Source: Orientallactaga sibirica
Taxonomy: Eukaryota > Chordata > Mammalia > Rodentia > Dipodidae
Length of the DNA: 64,000 nucleotides
Assembly (NCBI GenBank): GCA_036365145.1
Contig: JAEOAD010000040.1
Span: 16,405,501-16,469,500 of the forward strand
Reading direction: 5' to 3'
Part shown: piece after piece, positions 34,701 through 44,596 of the stretch
Position numbering within the stretch: the stretch's first letter is position 1
Layout: the number at the start of each line of letters is the position of its first letter
Notes under the pieces: model-generated
What the model saw: the letters and a program-made list of their open reading frames with translations, nothing else
Told to the model about the DNA's origin: nothing
Databases searched by the model: none
Program-made: the position numbers and the translations under genes

Positions 34701-37700
34701 GCCTTCTCCCGTGCTGTTTATTTTAAGGAGGCTTTTACATCTGAGAGTGTGACTCTGAAGGTTAATTGTGGGACCCTCTGGCATGTGTACAGATTTCTCT
34801 TTCCAGACAATGATCGTTGATGTACCTAACACACTTGTGATATCATCTGTTCAAAAGGGATGTTTTTAATTGATGTTTTTTTTTCCTCCAATGCTTTTTA
34901 AAATTTTTTAAAAATATTTTGTTTATTTATTTATTAGAGAGAGAATGGGTACATCAGGGCCTCTTAGCCTTGGCAAATGAACTCCAGACACATGCGCCAC
35001 CTTGTGCATCTGCCTTACATGGGTCCTGGGAAATTGAACTTGGAACCTTAGGTTTATCAGGCAAGCGCCTTAACCATTAAGCCATCTCTCCAGCCCCTGA
35101 TTTTATTTTGCTTATAAATTTGTTTTAATGGAGATTCCGGATTAAGATAGCAGAACAAAGACATTTCTGTCTCTAAAAGTCTCATTCCAAAAAGACAATA
35201 TCAAGAAATAGAAATATCTTTGAAGAGTTCAGAACAACCGAAATCCTAACCCATAGTGAGGATAGGAGAGGAGGAAGACTGGCAAAGTGCTTACCAGAGG
35301 AAGAGGGGTGTAAGGTGTGTTGGCGGGGGCGGGGGGTGCAGATGTGTTGGTGGCATGCCTTGAAGAACTCTGAGAAGCCTCAGGAGTTGGAAGGGCAGGG
35401 GCCTTGATACCCAGGAGTGATGCAGGAACTGAAACAGAAGGTTTGTGTGAAATATCTGTAGTGGAGTACCTGCGGAGCAGCAGCAACCCTGCCAGATCCA
35501 GACGTGTGTGGCCATGTCGGACCATTGCACAGAGGGGTGGAGAGTGGGTTTCTGTCCTGAAAGCAGGGCAGCCAAAGCGCTGGCCACTGGGGCTCCCTCT
35601 CTCACCCACCCTTTCACTCTCCACTTCCAACTACTGTGTAGCAAATAGAGATAGAGGTCCCCCTGGGACCTAGAGAAAGAATGTGTTGACAGTGACATTT
35701 AACACGTCCCAAAGGAAAGCCTTCCACTCTCCCTGCTATGAATCCTGTGTGTCACAAGCCTGCCCCACATAAAAAATTTTCTATGCACTATTTTTTACAA
35801 CCTCTACTGTTAAGCATGTGTTCTGAGCCAGGGATCAATAGATTTTTTTTAATAGCTTCATAGGTTGCAAAATGATAGAGACCATGGTACTCAAGCCATT
35901 GTAAAGTAGAATCTCAAGGAGATAGAGAAAATGGAATAAGTGACAGAAAACTTTTAAAACCAAAACTGGACATAATGACACACATGTGTAATCCCAGCAC
36001 TTGGAAGGTAGAGGGAAAAAGGTCAGGAGTTCAAGGCCAGTCTCTGCTACATAGCAAGTTAGAGGCCAGTCTAGACTGCATGAGACCATGTCTCAAAAAA
36101 AAAACAATTAACTGTCAGAGACGTAAAGTATAAGAAAGGAAGTGATGATAGTACAGCGTTTTGTTTAACAGTGAACCATGTTTGCATGGCCGTAATACTG
36201 GATGTAGATGTCACCAAACTTCAGATTGGAGTTGGTAGAAAAAAAGATGTAACAATGAGTTAAAATTCTTATTCATTAAGACAGGAAATGAATAGATAAA
36301 ACCTTAAATTGGTAAGTTAAGAGAAGATGCATATATTATTTAGAAATATGGAGAAAAATTTTAGGCAAAAATACCTAAAATTGTTTAAAGTCATTTCCTG
36401 GAAACAAGATATTGTAAGGGTTGAAAAAATGTGACAGCCCTTTATTGTAGCCCTTTCAGCACTCTTTGGCCTTTAGGTAATTATATTTAATATGTTGGTC
36501 AAAGTAAACTTGTTTAGCTCACTGATTTATTTTATTTATTTATTTGAGAGAGAGAGGCAAATAGAGACAGAGAGAGAATGGGCACACCAGGGCCTCTTAG
36601 CCACTGCAGACTAACTCCAGACACATGCACCACCTTGTACATCTGGCTTACATGGGTCCTGGGGAATTGAACCTGGATCCTCAGGCTCTGCAGTCAAGCA
36701 CCTTAACTGCTAAGCCATCTCTCCAGCCCTAAAAGTAAACTTGTTAAACACAGAGAACTAGCTGCTGTGTTCATGTCTGGGGTTCAGCATCTCAGAGGGC
36801 TCTAGTATTTTGGCAGTGGCCTCTCCTGCTTGCTTTCCAGGTGTCTGCTGTCTGCTGACCGTGGGCACATGCTGCTCTCTTGCAGATAACACTCGTCATC
36901 TGGGCAGTGATTCGTATTGGGCCGAATGGCTGCGACAGCCTGGAGTTCCACGAAAGTGGTCTGCTCCGCTTTAAGCAAGTATCCGACATGGGTGTGATCC
37001 ACCCCCTGTATAAGAGCACAGTGGGAGGAAGGCGGAATGAAAACTTGGTCATCACTGGCAACAACCAGCCTGTAAGTTTCCCCACTGAATCAAGTGTGGA
37101 AATGGTGGAGGGCAAAAGATGACAGTTCTTTGCAAAAACCTACAATTGAATGCTGGAATTTAACATATTTTATATTCATAAATAGTCACCATTCAGTAAT
37201 ATTGTTAGCTTTATAATCTGTTAGGTACATACTATTCTAGATCATGCATGTCCAACCATGCAGCCAGGCAGCTGGGGATTGCTATGAATGCAGCCCAACA
37301 CACATCATAAATTTGCTTCAAGGCTGGAGAGATGGCTTAGTGGTTAAGGCGCATACCTGTGACGCCTAAGGACCCCGATTCGATTCTCCAGGTCCCACGT
37401 AAGCCAGATGCACATGGTGGCCCATGCGTCTGGAGTTCATTTGCAGTGGCTAGAGGCCGTGGCATGCCCATTCTCACTTTATGTCTGTGTCTCTCTCTCC
37501 CTCTCTCTCTGTCTCTAATAAATGAATAAAAATAAGTTGGGCATGGTGGCGCACACCTTTAATCCCAGCACTTGGGAGGCAGAGGTAGGAGGATTGCCAT
37601 GAGTTTGAGGCCACCCTGAGACTACATAGTTAATTCCAGGTCAGCCTGGACCAGAGTGAAACCTTACCTCGAAAAACCAAAAAAATAAAAAATAAATAAA

Positions 37701-40700
37701 AATAAATCTAAAAAATTTTTTTAAAAATTTCTTTAAAATTTGCTTCAGTCTGAGATTGTTTTCAATTTTTTCATCACTCAACTGTGCAGTTCTCAACTGT
37801 GAACTTTGTAGACAACAACTGTCTGTTATATGTCAGAAGGCTGGAATCTAGATTTTATCCAGTGTAGCACTGACTGACATCATTCATATAAGAAAGAGAG
37901 GAGTACTTTCGTGTGAGGAAACTAGTTTTCAAAAAGGAATATATTCTAGCTGGGCATGGTGGCATACACCTTTAATCCGAGCACTCGGGAGGCAGAGGTA
38001 GGAAGATTGCCATGAATTCGAGGCCGCCCTGAGAATACATAGTGAACTCCAGGTCAGCCTGGGCTAGAGTGAAATCCCATCTCAAAAAAACCAAGTATAT
38101 CTGTATGTTTTCTCAGGTTAGAAATCACCACATCTGCTGGGAATCTGCAAGAGAAATGACAATGGCCAGACAGGCCAAGTAGTTGCTAAAATGCAGGCTA
38201 TAGCAGTAATGCCTCAAGAAAGGCTTCTTGTCTCTTCCACTCTGGCATCTTAGGCCTTGAGCCATGACCTGTGTGACCCATGTTTTATGCAGTCAGTCAC
38301 AGAGGCAAATGAATATACAAGCCTTTATTGTAAATAAATAAATAAATAAATAAACAAACCTCTTAAGGGACAGGTACATTGAAAAGTATGTGAAGTTGTT
38401 GTGGAGTGTCTTTTGTTGTGTGTGTGATGAAGTTGTTGTGGAGTGTCTTGTTGTGTGTGTGATGAAGTTGTTGTGGAGTGTCTTGTGTGTGTGATGAAGT
38501 TGTTGTGGAGTGTCTTGTTGTGTGTGTGATGTGTTGTTGTGGAGTGTCTTTGTTGTGGAGTGTCTTGTTGTGTGTGTGATGAAGTTGTTGTGGAGTGTCT
38601 TGTTGTGTGTGTGATGAAGTTGTTGTGGAGTGTCTTGTTGTGTGTGTGATGAAGTTGTTGTGGAGTGTCTTGTTGTGTGTGTGATGAAGTTGTTGTGGAG
38701 TGTCTTGTTGTGTGTGTGATGAAGTTGTTGTGGAGTGTCTTGTTGTGTGTGTGATGAAGTTGTTGTGGAGTGTCTTGTTGTGTGTGTGATGAGTGTCTTG
38801 TTGTGGAGTGTCTTGTTGTGTGTGTGATGAAGTTGTTGTGGAGTGTCTTGTGTGTGTGATGAAGTTGTTGTGGAGTGTCTTGTTGTGTGTGTGATGAAGT
38901 TGTTGTGGAGTGTCTTGTTGTGTGTGTGATGAAGTTGTTGTGGAGTGTCTTGTGTGTGTGATGAAGTTGTTGTGGAGTGTCTTGTTGTGTGTGTGATGAA
39001 GTTGTTGTGGAGTGCCTTGTTGTGTGTGTGATGAAGTTGTTGTGGAGTGTCTTGTTGTGTGTGTGATGAAGTTGTTGTGGAGTGTCTTGTTGTGTGTGTG
39101 ATGAAGTTGTTGTGGAGTGTCTTGTTGTGTGTGTGATGAAGTTGTTGTGGAGTGTCTTGTTGTGTGTGTGATGAAGTTGTTGTGGAGTGTCTTGTTGTGT
39201 GTGTGATGAAGTTGTTGTGGAGTGTCTTGTTGTGTGTGTGATGTGATGTCACATAGGCTCACTGCATGTGGGCGTTCACTGGTGTCCCACTCCATCCCTC
39301 TTCTGCCTGCTTTTGTTTACTGTTTCCAGAGCTTTCAGGGCTCCAGTGATTCTCAAGTCTGCTTTCCTGTGGGACAGGTGTGCATGGCCACACTTAGCGG
39401 TTTTCATGGGATCTGGAGATTCGAACTAGTGATCTCAGGTCCCCTCGGGCCCTTATGCTTACATAGGAAGCACTCTCAAGCACTGAGCCATCTCACCAGC
39501 CCTTGTGATGGTTTTTATACATAGTGGGTTTTTTTGTAATATTTTTAAAAGTAAAGTTCTGCATCAGTTTGGCTTGTGATTTTTGAAAACAGATTCCCAA
39601 TAAAGTGTTGTTCTGAAGATTGTCTTTCAGCAAGGAACAACAAAGCTCAGTGTGGAGAAGAACAAAACCTCTGTTACAAGTGACATCGGGATGCAGTTCT
39701 TCGATCCTAGGACACAGAGTATCTTATTCAGCACAGACTATGAAAATCATGAGTTTCATTTGCCAAGTGGAGTGAAAACTCTGAATGTTCAAAAAGCATC
39801 TACTGAAAGGGTATGATTTATTTTCTTCACATTACCAATAGGAGAGAATTATTGTCTAAAGTTATAAGTGGGAGAAAGGTTTTTCTGTTTACAGAGCTGT
39901 GCAGGAATGTCTCCCAGAACATTGGAAGGATTAGCTCTAGACTGTCATTAGCTTGTGGGAACATTATCAAGTCCTCTCTGTCAGTTTCCATGACTATAAA
40001 ATGTCCTTTTATGTCTGTGATTGGAACTTTCATTTCTGTATCTATGATAATGATTCTCAATACTTTTTTAAATTCCTTAGATTACCAGCAACGCTACCAG
40101 CGATCTAAATATAAAAGTAGATGGGCGTGCCATTGTGCGTGGCAATGAAGGAGTATTCATCATGGGCAAAACCATTGAATTCCACATGGGTGGTAATATG
40201 GAGCTAAAGGCTGTGAGTAGTTTTAAGAATTTATGATAATAATTAGGTTCTTGAACACATAAAACCATAGGTGGAAATAGTATACAATTATTAAAATGAC
40301 TTTTGTCATGGAGAGATACTCAGAATAGATTGTGAAGTGATAGAGTGAATATGGGCATGTCAGGGCCCTCAATTCTTGGGGAATTGAACCCAGGCTCGAG
40401 GCTTTGCAAGCAAGTGCCTTTAACTGCTGAGCCATCTCTCCAGTCCTCTACCCCATTTCTTTTAGAATGTTTATAAAACCTGGAAAGATACACTAAATGT
40501 CAGAAATATTTAGTTATAAGAAGCAGTGTAACAGATGATTTGTTTTGTTTTTATTTTTGCTACTTTGTATTTATCAGTTTTTGTGTTATTTTAAAAGATT
40601 GTTTGTTTGTTTGTTTTTTTAAAAAAAAAAAGCAAAACACAAACAAACCTTGTAAAGAGAATTCTAACCGGGCGTGGTGGCACATGCCTTTAATCCCAGC

Positions 40701-43700
40701 ACTCAGGATGCAGAGGTAGGAGGATCACTGTGAGTTCGAGGCTACCCTGAGACTACATAGTGAATTCCAGGTCAGCCTAGGCTAGAGCAAGACCCTACCT
40801 CGAAAAACCAAAAAAGAAAAGGAAAAAAAAGAAAGAATTCTAGACAATCAATGTACCTATGGTCTGAAGGTAGTAGTTGTTTTAATTAAAGTTTCTTCAT
40901 ATCTTTTCCTTAGTTTCATATCCACTGATGTGAAAAAACGGTTAACAATTGTATAAAATATATCCTTATTTGAACATTTAGCTTTGGTTGTAAAGGAGAA
41001 AGATTTGTTTTTATTGAAGCTGTTGGAAGTGACATATTCCTTGGGCTTTACAGATCCTATCTGAATATCAGCTACTATCACGCCTCATCCAAGAGAGCCA
41101 CAGTGCAAAACCTTCCAGCCAGCTCAGAGCTCTGCTCAGACACAGCTAGTCAATGTACTGTGGGCGCCTGCCATGTGCTCCTAGAGCTCATTGAATAGTC
41201 TACCAAGTGAACGTGACAAAATGACCTTAAGCCTAAAGACTTAGAAGTCACACATTCAGTTTCATAATTCTTAGGAAAAAAAGCTCTAGAGGATGAAGTA
41301 GTGGTTTCATTTCCTTCCTTCCTTCCTTCCTTCCTTCCTTCCTTCCTTCCTTCCTTCCTTCCTTCCTTCCTTTTTTCTTTTTTTTCTTTCTTTTTGCTAA
41401 AACACAGCTCCACCTCTGAATAATCAAGATGGATATAAATAAAATAGATTTCTAGCCAGAAACTCCATAGCAATGCTGTGGAAGCATTTTCACTCACATT
41501 GTGGCAAAAAGCCATTGCTGTGAGATGGTAACCCTCAACAGCCACGGCCAGGCTGCTGCTGTCAGCACAGTCAGCCAGAGAGAGGAGAGGTGTGGGCCAT
41601 TTGTATACAGAGACCATGCGCAAGTTTCCGGAACCTTTCATTTCATCTGCCAGGAACTTCTTGCCCCTTTCTACCTTGTTGATAATCTGGCAAATGTTAA
41701 AATAGCTTGACATACACATACATATTATATTGGTTTCTTTCTTTTGCTAAAGGAAAAGAAGCCAATATTAAAAAGATTATTAGCATTATAATTAAATTAA
41801 CATCAGTAGTTATTTTTAGAGTATATAAGCAAAATATTTGGAATGATTTTATCAAACTACTTTTTAGAATTTATTCTTTATTTTTAATTTTTATTGACAT
41901 ACATTTACATATTTGGGGGGTTACATTATGATGTTTTGATCCATCTGTACAAAGTGTAAATGATCAAGTTGAGTAATTAGCATGTTTTTCACCTAATGTA
42001 GAAACACTATTAACTTTAGTCACCTTGAACTACTGTGTATTGAAAACTGCTTAAGAAACAATTCAGATAACGTAAAATTAAATGACCACAAGGTGGCAGC
42101 ATTGGAACAAAATTTGAAAAGCAGTCACTGAAACCTCACGTTTTCTCTGTGTGCCGGTCCAGCGTCCCTAGCCTGAAAACTTGAGTTAAGGATGCTCAGC
42201 CAGTAAAGTCTGTGCAGATGTTCCAAAATCCAAAACTGTCATCCAGCGACAGAGTTCTAGTTCCAAGCGTCTCAGATAAAGGCCGGCCTTCCTGTAGCCA
42301 GAGCAGACGCTCCATGCCCCTCGCTGCATTGCCGGCATCCTTGTTGCTCTTAGTGCCTCCGACTGGCACCCTTGGAACACCTGCCCCTTGACCTCTGTCC
42401 AGCTGCCGCTTCCCTTCCCCACTTCCATATCCTGCAGTCTCACAAGTTTAGGATCTTGACATCCTTAATCCTTGCCAAACCTGCACTTCTGTCATTGTTC
42501 CCGTCCTGCAAACCTTCAGTCCGCCAGCAAAGCCTGGCTGCCCCTCGGCATGGCCACCATCCCCACTGTGGCACCCTGTCACGATTCCTGCCTGGACTGT
42601 TGGACAGTGTCCTGTCTGTCCTTCAGGCCTGTCGTCATTTCTCTACCCAGAAGCCAGTGACTTTTTTGTGTGTGTGACCCAGGTTCTGCCTGTGTACTCC
42701 AGGTTGGCCTGAACTCACCAGCCTCATCCTCCAAGTGCTGGGATTCCAGGGGGGATAGGACTGTAGGCATGGCCGCCATGCCTGGCTCAGAGGGACCTAT
42801 TACAAATATCATATCAGAGCTGGAGAAATGGCTCAGCAGTAAAACAACCCAGGTTCACTCCCCACTACCCACATCAAGCCAGACGCAATAAAGTGCCACA
42901 TGTGCCTGGAGTTTGTTTGCAGTGGCTGGAGGCCCTGGCATGCTCATTCTTTCTCTCTCTCTGCTTGCAAATAAAATAACATATTTAAAAAAATCTTATC
43001 ACCTCCAGTACCTTATTGCCCTCTAAATTAGTTTCTTTTCTGATTTCAAGTCAAATCCAAAGTCCAGCCTCCAGATATACAGGCCCCTAGTGATTTCTCA
43101 GTCTTGTGTTACACACAGTATCCTCCTCACCCTCCCTGCTTCGTTCACACTGGACTACTGTTCTAGAACATCAGGCACATCTTCAGCATGGGCCCCCTGC
43201 AGTTTACTCTGGTTGCAGTACCCTTCCCCAGTGTTGCAGTCAGGTTTGTATTTCTGGCAGAGATCACCTGACCAAGAGCAGCTTTTGGGGAAAAGGGGGT
43301 TTATTTTGGCTTACAGGCTTGAGGGGAAGTTCCATGATGGCAGGGAAAAATGATGGCATGAGCAAAGGATGGACATCACCTCCTCACCAACATCAGGAGA
43401 GTGTGCCAAACACTGGCAAGAGGAAGCTGGCTATAATACCCATAAGCCCACCCCAACAGTACATTGCCTCCAGGAGGCATTAGTTCCTAAGTCTCCATCA
43501 GCTGGGAACCTAACATTCAGAACGCCTAAGCTTATGGGGGACATCTGAATCAAACCCCCACACCCAGTGACCTCAAGTCTTCCCTCCCGTATCTGTCCAC
43601 TTGTGTTGCAATGTACCCTTCTCAGAGACAATGCTCCTGACTACCCTGTGTAAGATACAGTTGCCACCCAGTCCTCGCCTACGTGCCCTGCTGTACTTTT

Positions 43701-44596
43701 CCTCATAGCATTTATCCCATCTTATGTCAGAGACTTTACCTGTTCACTGACTGACTGTCCTCATTCTGCTAAGCGTCATCCTGTGCGAACTTAGAGTATT
43801 CCCAGCTCCTAGAGTGGTGACCAGCACGCCATAGATGCTTAGTGATTATTTGTTGAAAGGAAATGGATGAGACTGGATGGGTGGTCCCTGAAAAGAAAGG
43901 ATGCTGAGGGCCTATCGCAGAAGACTGTTCCCGGAGCTGAGAGCTGGAAGACCTCACACAGTTTCCTTTGAAAGTCTCGTCTTCTAAATTATATGGTTTT
44001 AATCTTTAGTCAATTAAGTGTCTATTAGTTAAATCCATTCCCCCTATGAGGGAATTCATCTCATTGTCACACATGTCAATCAGGAGTTGAGGAGTGAAAG
44101 CGACGTGAGGCTTGCTCAGCATCAGTTTAGTACCTGCAGGTTCCGCTGTAGCTCGTAGCGACAAGGTCTGTGGCAACTGTGTTGATGCCACACCGGGCTG
44201 AGCTGCACGGAGAGCAGCCAGCTGTGTCCTGTGTGCTTTGGTTTTGTTGCCAGGTAGTTTTCCTCATGGATTTAGTTACTATGGCTCACACAGCCTTCTT
44301 TTCTCGTTAGTAGGCCAGTACGTTTTGTTGAGTCTAGTAAACTTGCCCTGCACCCTGTGCGAGGTAAATAAACCGTATCATCGTCTTCTTAGGAAAGCAG
44401 CATCATCCTCAATGGCACAGTGGTGGTCAGCACAGCTCGTCTGCCCACTGCCTCCAGTGGGGACCAGCCCGGGAGTGACGACTGGGTGCGCTACAAGCTC
44501 TGCATGTGTGCTGATGGGACCCTCTTCAAAGTTCAAGTAACAAGCCACAACATGGGCTGCCAGGTCTCTGACAACCCTTGTGGAAACACATACTAG
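25475..44596 (+). CDS. SGCB: SGCB, beta-sarcoglycan, complete gene (six coding exons)
   Basis: Exons 25475-25510, 33795-34004, 36886-37071, 39619-39810, 40081-40212 and 44393-44596 join in phase 0 throughout to give 319 residues (human 318). Beta-sarcoglycan is a type II membrane glycoprotein, the core subunit of the sarcoglycan complex within the dystrophin-glycoprotein complex of the muscle sarcolemma; loss causes limb-girdle muscular dystrophy (established). Visible: a cytosolic N-terminus of ~63 residues beginning with nine alanines, a single membrane segment at about 64-88 split by intron 2, extracellular sequons at N159 (NKT), N212 (NAT) and N259 (NGT), and a C-terminal cysteine cluster C289, C291, C308, C315 that forms the disulfide-bonded tail. 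No frameshift or stop is seen, so the gene looks intact. The last residue is Tyr where human has His. One extra N-terminal Ala explains the +1 numbering against human. Confidence 0.97.
26060..26282 (+). repeat. B2-like SINE in SGCB intron 1
   Basis: Near consensus, (CT)n at 26208-26237, CTCF-like core. Confidence 0.9.
26145..26158 (+). promoter_or_regulatory. CTCF-like motif inside a short-form SINE, SGCB intron 1
   Basis: GCACAAGGGGGCGC, one mismatch to CCACNAGGGGGCGC. About 650 bp downstream of the SGCB ATG. Confidence 0.4.
26283..26849. other. SGCB intron 1, no feature
   Basis: A/T-rich unique-looking sequence. Confidence 0.4.
26850..27057 (-). repeat. B2-like SINE
   Basis: gacgagtt(t)tatt occurs on both sides (26838 and 27060), a probable target duplication. 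Confidence 0.85.
27058..27740. other. SGCB intron 1, no feature
   Basis: Unique-looking; no coding similarity. Confidence 0.4.
27741..27955 (+). repeat. B2-like SINE
   Basis: ggggctggagtgatggctta head. Confidence 0.85.
27960..28149 (-). repeat. B2-like SINE, head missing
   Basis: Stops at cctgggttct where a truncated B1 begins; (GT)n(GA)n at 27984-28021. Confidence 0.8.
28150..28270 (+). repeat. B1-like SINE, 5'-truncated
   Basis: Starts at gcacttgggagacagaggtg; the B1/B2 junction suggests a deletion joining two SINEs. Confidence 0.8.
28310..28560 (+). mobile_element. L2 fragment
   Basis: tagaatgcccttggctgctt, tcaaacctcagcttttctta and gaaaccttcactgaagccct match L2 3'-region sequence. Confidence 0.6.
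28562..28682 (-). repeat. old B1-like SINE
   Basis: gagacaggttcacagtgtaa ... gcagaagccaccagttactg. Confidence 0.55.
28744..29038 (-). repeat. B2-like SINE with 40-base T-run
   Basis: The poly(T) at 28745-28784 and gaggcaaggccaaccaactg block resemble the 170-414 SINE. Confidence 0.85.
29265..29545 (-). mobile_element. L1 3'UTR fragment, reversed
   Basis: Reverse complement reads ...actttgcctttcccccataa...gaggatccctttggaggggg...aaaataaattttc, a typical L1 3' end with its poly(A) signal. Confidence 0.55.
29690..29882 (+). repeat. B2-like SINE
   Basis: gctgaaatggagagataact head; tail taaataaataaataag. Confidence 0.8.
30398..31170 (-). pseudogene. L1 ORF1 relic
   Basis: Two open blocks (31167-30970 and 30820-30398) in ORF1p order, separated by stops. 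The RNA-binding C-terminal domain ends at KGKPIRRAPEKG, where family members continue for tens of residues. Not a functional gene. Confidence 0.75.
31475..31595 (+). repeat. degenerate B1-like SINE within the L1
   Basis: cacacccttaatcctttcaa, ttccaggtcagcctgggaca, gtgagaccttgccc. Confidence 0.5.
32534..32627 (-). repeat. two 47-bp direct repeats in the L1 5'UTR-like region
   Basis: Unit starts gaggtctctggggatttgtg and ends gcatcaacact(g/a)ga. L1 promoters of muroids are built of tandem monomers; two short units here could be the same idea on a small scale. Confidence 0.6.
32801..33794. other. SGCB intron 1 end, unique
   Basis: About 1 kb without SINEs leading into exon 2. ccaatgc/ggatgttattttttt at 32925 resembles 34858, a possible small duplicated block. 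Confidence 0.4.
33795..34004 (+). CDS. SGCB: SGCB coding exon 2
   Basis: Acceptor gtgtttag, then 70 codons from QSSNGPVKKSMREKAVERR to the first half of the membrane helix (NLAICVIVLLFILAVINLL), donor GTAAGT. It holds the cytosolic domain. Confidence 0.97.
34297..34462 (+). repeat. B1-like SINE
   Basis: gctgggtgtggtggcgcacg near consensus. Confidence 0.9.
34463..34894. other. SGCB intron 2, no feature
   Basis: Unique-looking except ttgatgttttttttcctcca, also at 32942. Confidence 0.4.
34895..35097 (-). repeat. B2-like SINE
   Basis: Short (GA)n; head catctctccagcccc. Confidence 0.85.
35120..35690 (+). mobile_element. possible old L1 5'UTR-like sequence
   Basis: ggagattccggattaagata, gcagaacaaagacat and a GC-rich continuation resemble L1 5' ends; no ORF1 follows. 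Long open frames here on both strands look accidental. Confidence 0.3.
35961..36106 (+). repeat. B1-like SINE (older)
   Basis: actggacataatgacacaca with a partial internal repeat aggccagtctctgctacata / aggccagtctagactgcatg. Confidence 0.75.
36107..36522. other. SGCB intron 2, no feature
   Basis: A/T-rich unique-looking. Confidence 0.4.
36523..36729 (-). repeat. B2-like SINE
   Basis: Lies 150 bp before SGCB exon 3; flanks agtaaacttgttta / agtaaacttgttaa are a clear target duplication (36503 and 36734). Confidence 0.9.
36886..37071 (+). CDS. SGCB: SGCB coding exon 3
   Basis: Acceptor ctcttgcag, then 62 codons starting ITLVIWAVIRIGPNG and ending VITGNNQP, donor GTAAGT. It completes the transmembrane helix and begins the extracellular beta-rich domain. 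Confidence 0.97.
37321..37533 (+). repeat. B2-like SINE
   Basis: Flanked on the right by a B1 inserted at its A-rich end. Confidence 0.9.
37536..37690 (+). repeat. B1-like SINE
   Basis: gttgggcatggtggcgcaca, in the tail of the preceding SINE. Confidence 0.9.
37948..38093 (+). repeat. B1-like SINE
   Basis: gctgggcatggtggcataca; 300 bp before the minisatellite. Confidence 0.9.
38391..39245 (+). repeat. 35-bp minisatellite, ~24 units, SGCB intron 3
   Basis: The unit reads gaagttgttgtggagtgt then cttgttgtgtgtgtgat. Most units are 35 bp; 32-bp variants lack one ttg (e.g. at 38464), and two irregular units sit at about 38530 and 38790. The strand is strongly G/T rich. Because the unit has no stop in minus-strand frames, long artificial open frames (about 310-320 codons of His/Thr/Asn/Gln) appear there. 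Confidence 0.97.
39340..39502 (-). repeat. B2/B3-like SINE of older type
   Basis: ggatctggagattcgaacta ... gagccatctcaccagccc. Body differs from the common SINE of this window. Confidence 0.6.
39619..39810 (+). CDS. SGCB: SGCB coding exon 4
   Basis: 64 codons, IVFQQGTTKLSVEKNKTS to VQKASTER, donor GTATGA. I chose the acceptor ttctgaag at 39618 because IVFQ is present in the human protein. A second in-frame AG (tctttcag, ending 39630) lies 12 nt inside. It contains the first sequon, N159. Confidence 0.93.
40081..40212 (+). CDS. SGCB: SGCB coding exon 5
   Basis: Acceptor aattccttag, then 44 codons ITSNATSDLNIKVDGRAIV to GGNMELKA, donor GTGAGT. It contains sequon N212. Confidence 0.97.
40320..40444 (-). 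repeat. B2-like SINE, internally deleted
   Basis: atgggcatgtcagggccctc joins directly to ttcttggggaattgaaccca; about 80 bp of body missing. Confidence 0.75.
40667..40832 (+). repeat. B1-like SINE
   Basis: accgggcgtggtggcacatg, flanked by agaattct / agaattct (40657 and 40833), a probable target duplication. Confidence 0.9.
40833..41309. other. SGCB intron 5, no feature
   Basis: Unique-looking. Confidence 0.4.
41310..41371 (+). repeat. (TTCC)n microsatellite
   Basis: About 15 uninterrupted TTCC units, polypyrimidine and able to form triplex DNA. Confidence 0.95.
41880..42055 (+). mobile_element. old mammalian L1 3' end (L1M-type)
   Basis: ttattgacatacatttacat, ttatgatgttttgatcca and gagtaattagcatgttttt match the older L1M 3'UTR pattern shared with primates. 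Confidence 0.6.
42086..42099 (+). promoter_or_regulatory. CTCF-type motif in SGCB intron 5
   Basis: CCACAAGGTGGCAG matches the CTCF core (CCASYAGRKGGCRS type) at nearly every position; flank a(t)gac...cattgg. Lies next to, not inside, the old L1 and outside the SINEs. Confidence 0.55.
42100..42659. other. SGCB intron 5, no firm feature
   Basis: CT-rich, possibly L2-derived in the 42440-42640 part; no gene. Confidence 0.4.
42660..42790 (-). repeat. old B1-like SINE
   Basis: gtactccaggttggcctgaa ... ggccgccatgcctggctc. Confidence 0.65.
42812..42990 (+). repeat. B2-like SINE
   Basis: Head shortened (agagctggagaaatggctca, lacking part of the A-B spacer). Confidence 0.8.
43010..43231 (+). mobile_element. 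L2, left part
   Basis: Pattern tcaagtcaaatccaaagtcc, ctccctgcttcgttcacact is typical of L2 3' regions. The remainder lies beyond the inserted LTR. Confidence 0.5.
43232..43562 (-). mobile_element. solo MaLR-type LTR inserted in an L2
   Basis: On the minus strand it runs TGTGGGGGTTTGATTCAG to CTGCAACA, with ccaaaataaaccc as poly(A) signal. A perfect 5-bp duplication CCCAG lies at 43227-43231 and 43563-43567. It is an ORR1-like relative of the TGTGGTAG family. Confidence 0.85.
43568..43872 (+). mobile_element. L2, right part with 3' terminus
   Basis: tactttcctcatagcattta then cccagctcctagagtggtga and cttagtgattatttgttgaa: the standard L2 end. Confidence 0.7.
43873..44392. other. SGCB intron 5 end, no feature
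   Basis: Unique-looking sequence before exon 6. Confidence 0.4.
44393..44596 (+). CDS. SGCB: SGCB coding exon 6 and stop
   Basis: Acceptor cgtcttcttag, then 67 codons ESSIILNGTVVVSTARLPT to SDNPCGNTY and TAG at 44594. It contains sequon N259 and all four tail cysteines. The linker after RLPT (ASSGDQPGSDD) is the most diverged stretch. Confidence 0.97.
   Translation, partial: ESSIILNGTVVVSTARLPTASSGDQPGSDDWVRYKLCMCADGTLFKVQVTSHNMGCQVSDNPCGNTY

Noticed and set aside
38391..39245. CRISPR-like array of regular repeats
   Set aside because: Units are contiguous with no unique spacers, and the DNA is mammalian.
38293..39295. Minus-strand open frames of 319 and 310 codons (His/Thr/Asn/Gln-rich)
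   Set aside because: They are products of the 35-bp minisatellite, open in more than one frame, with no promoter or family.
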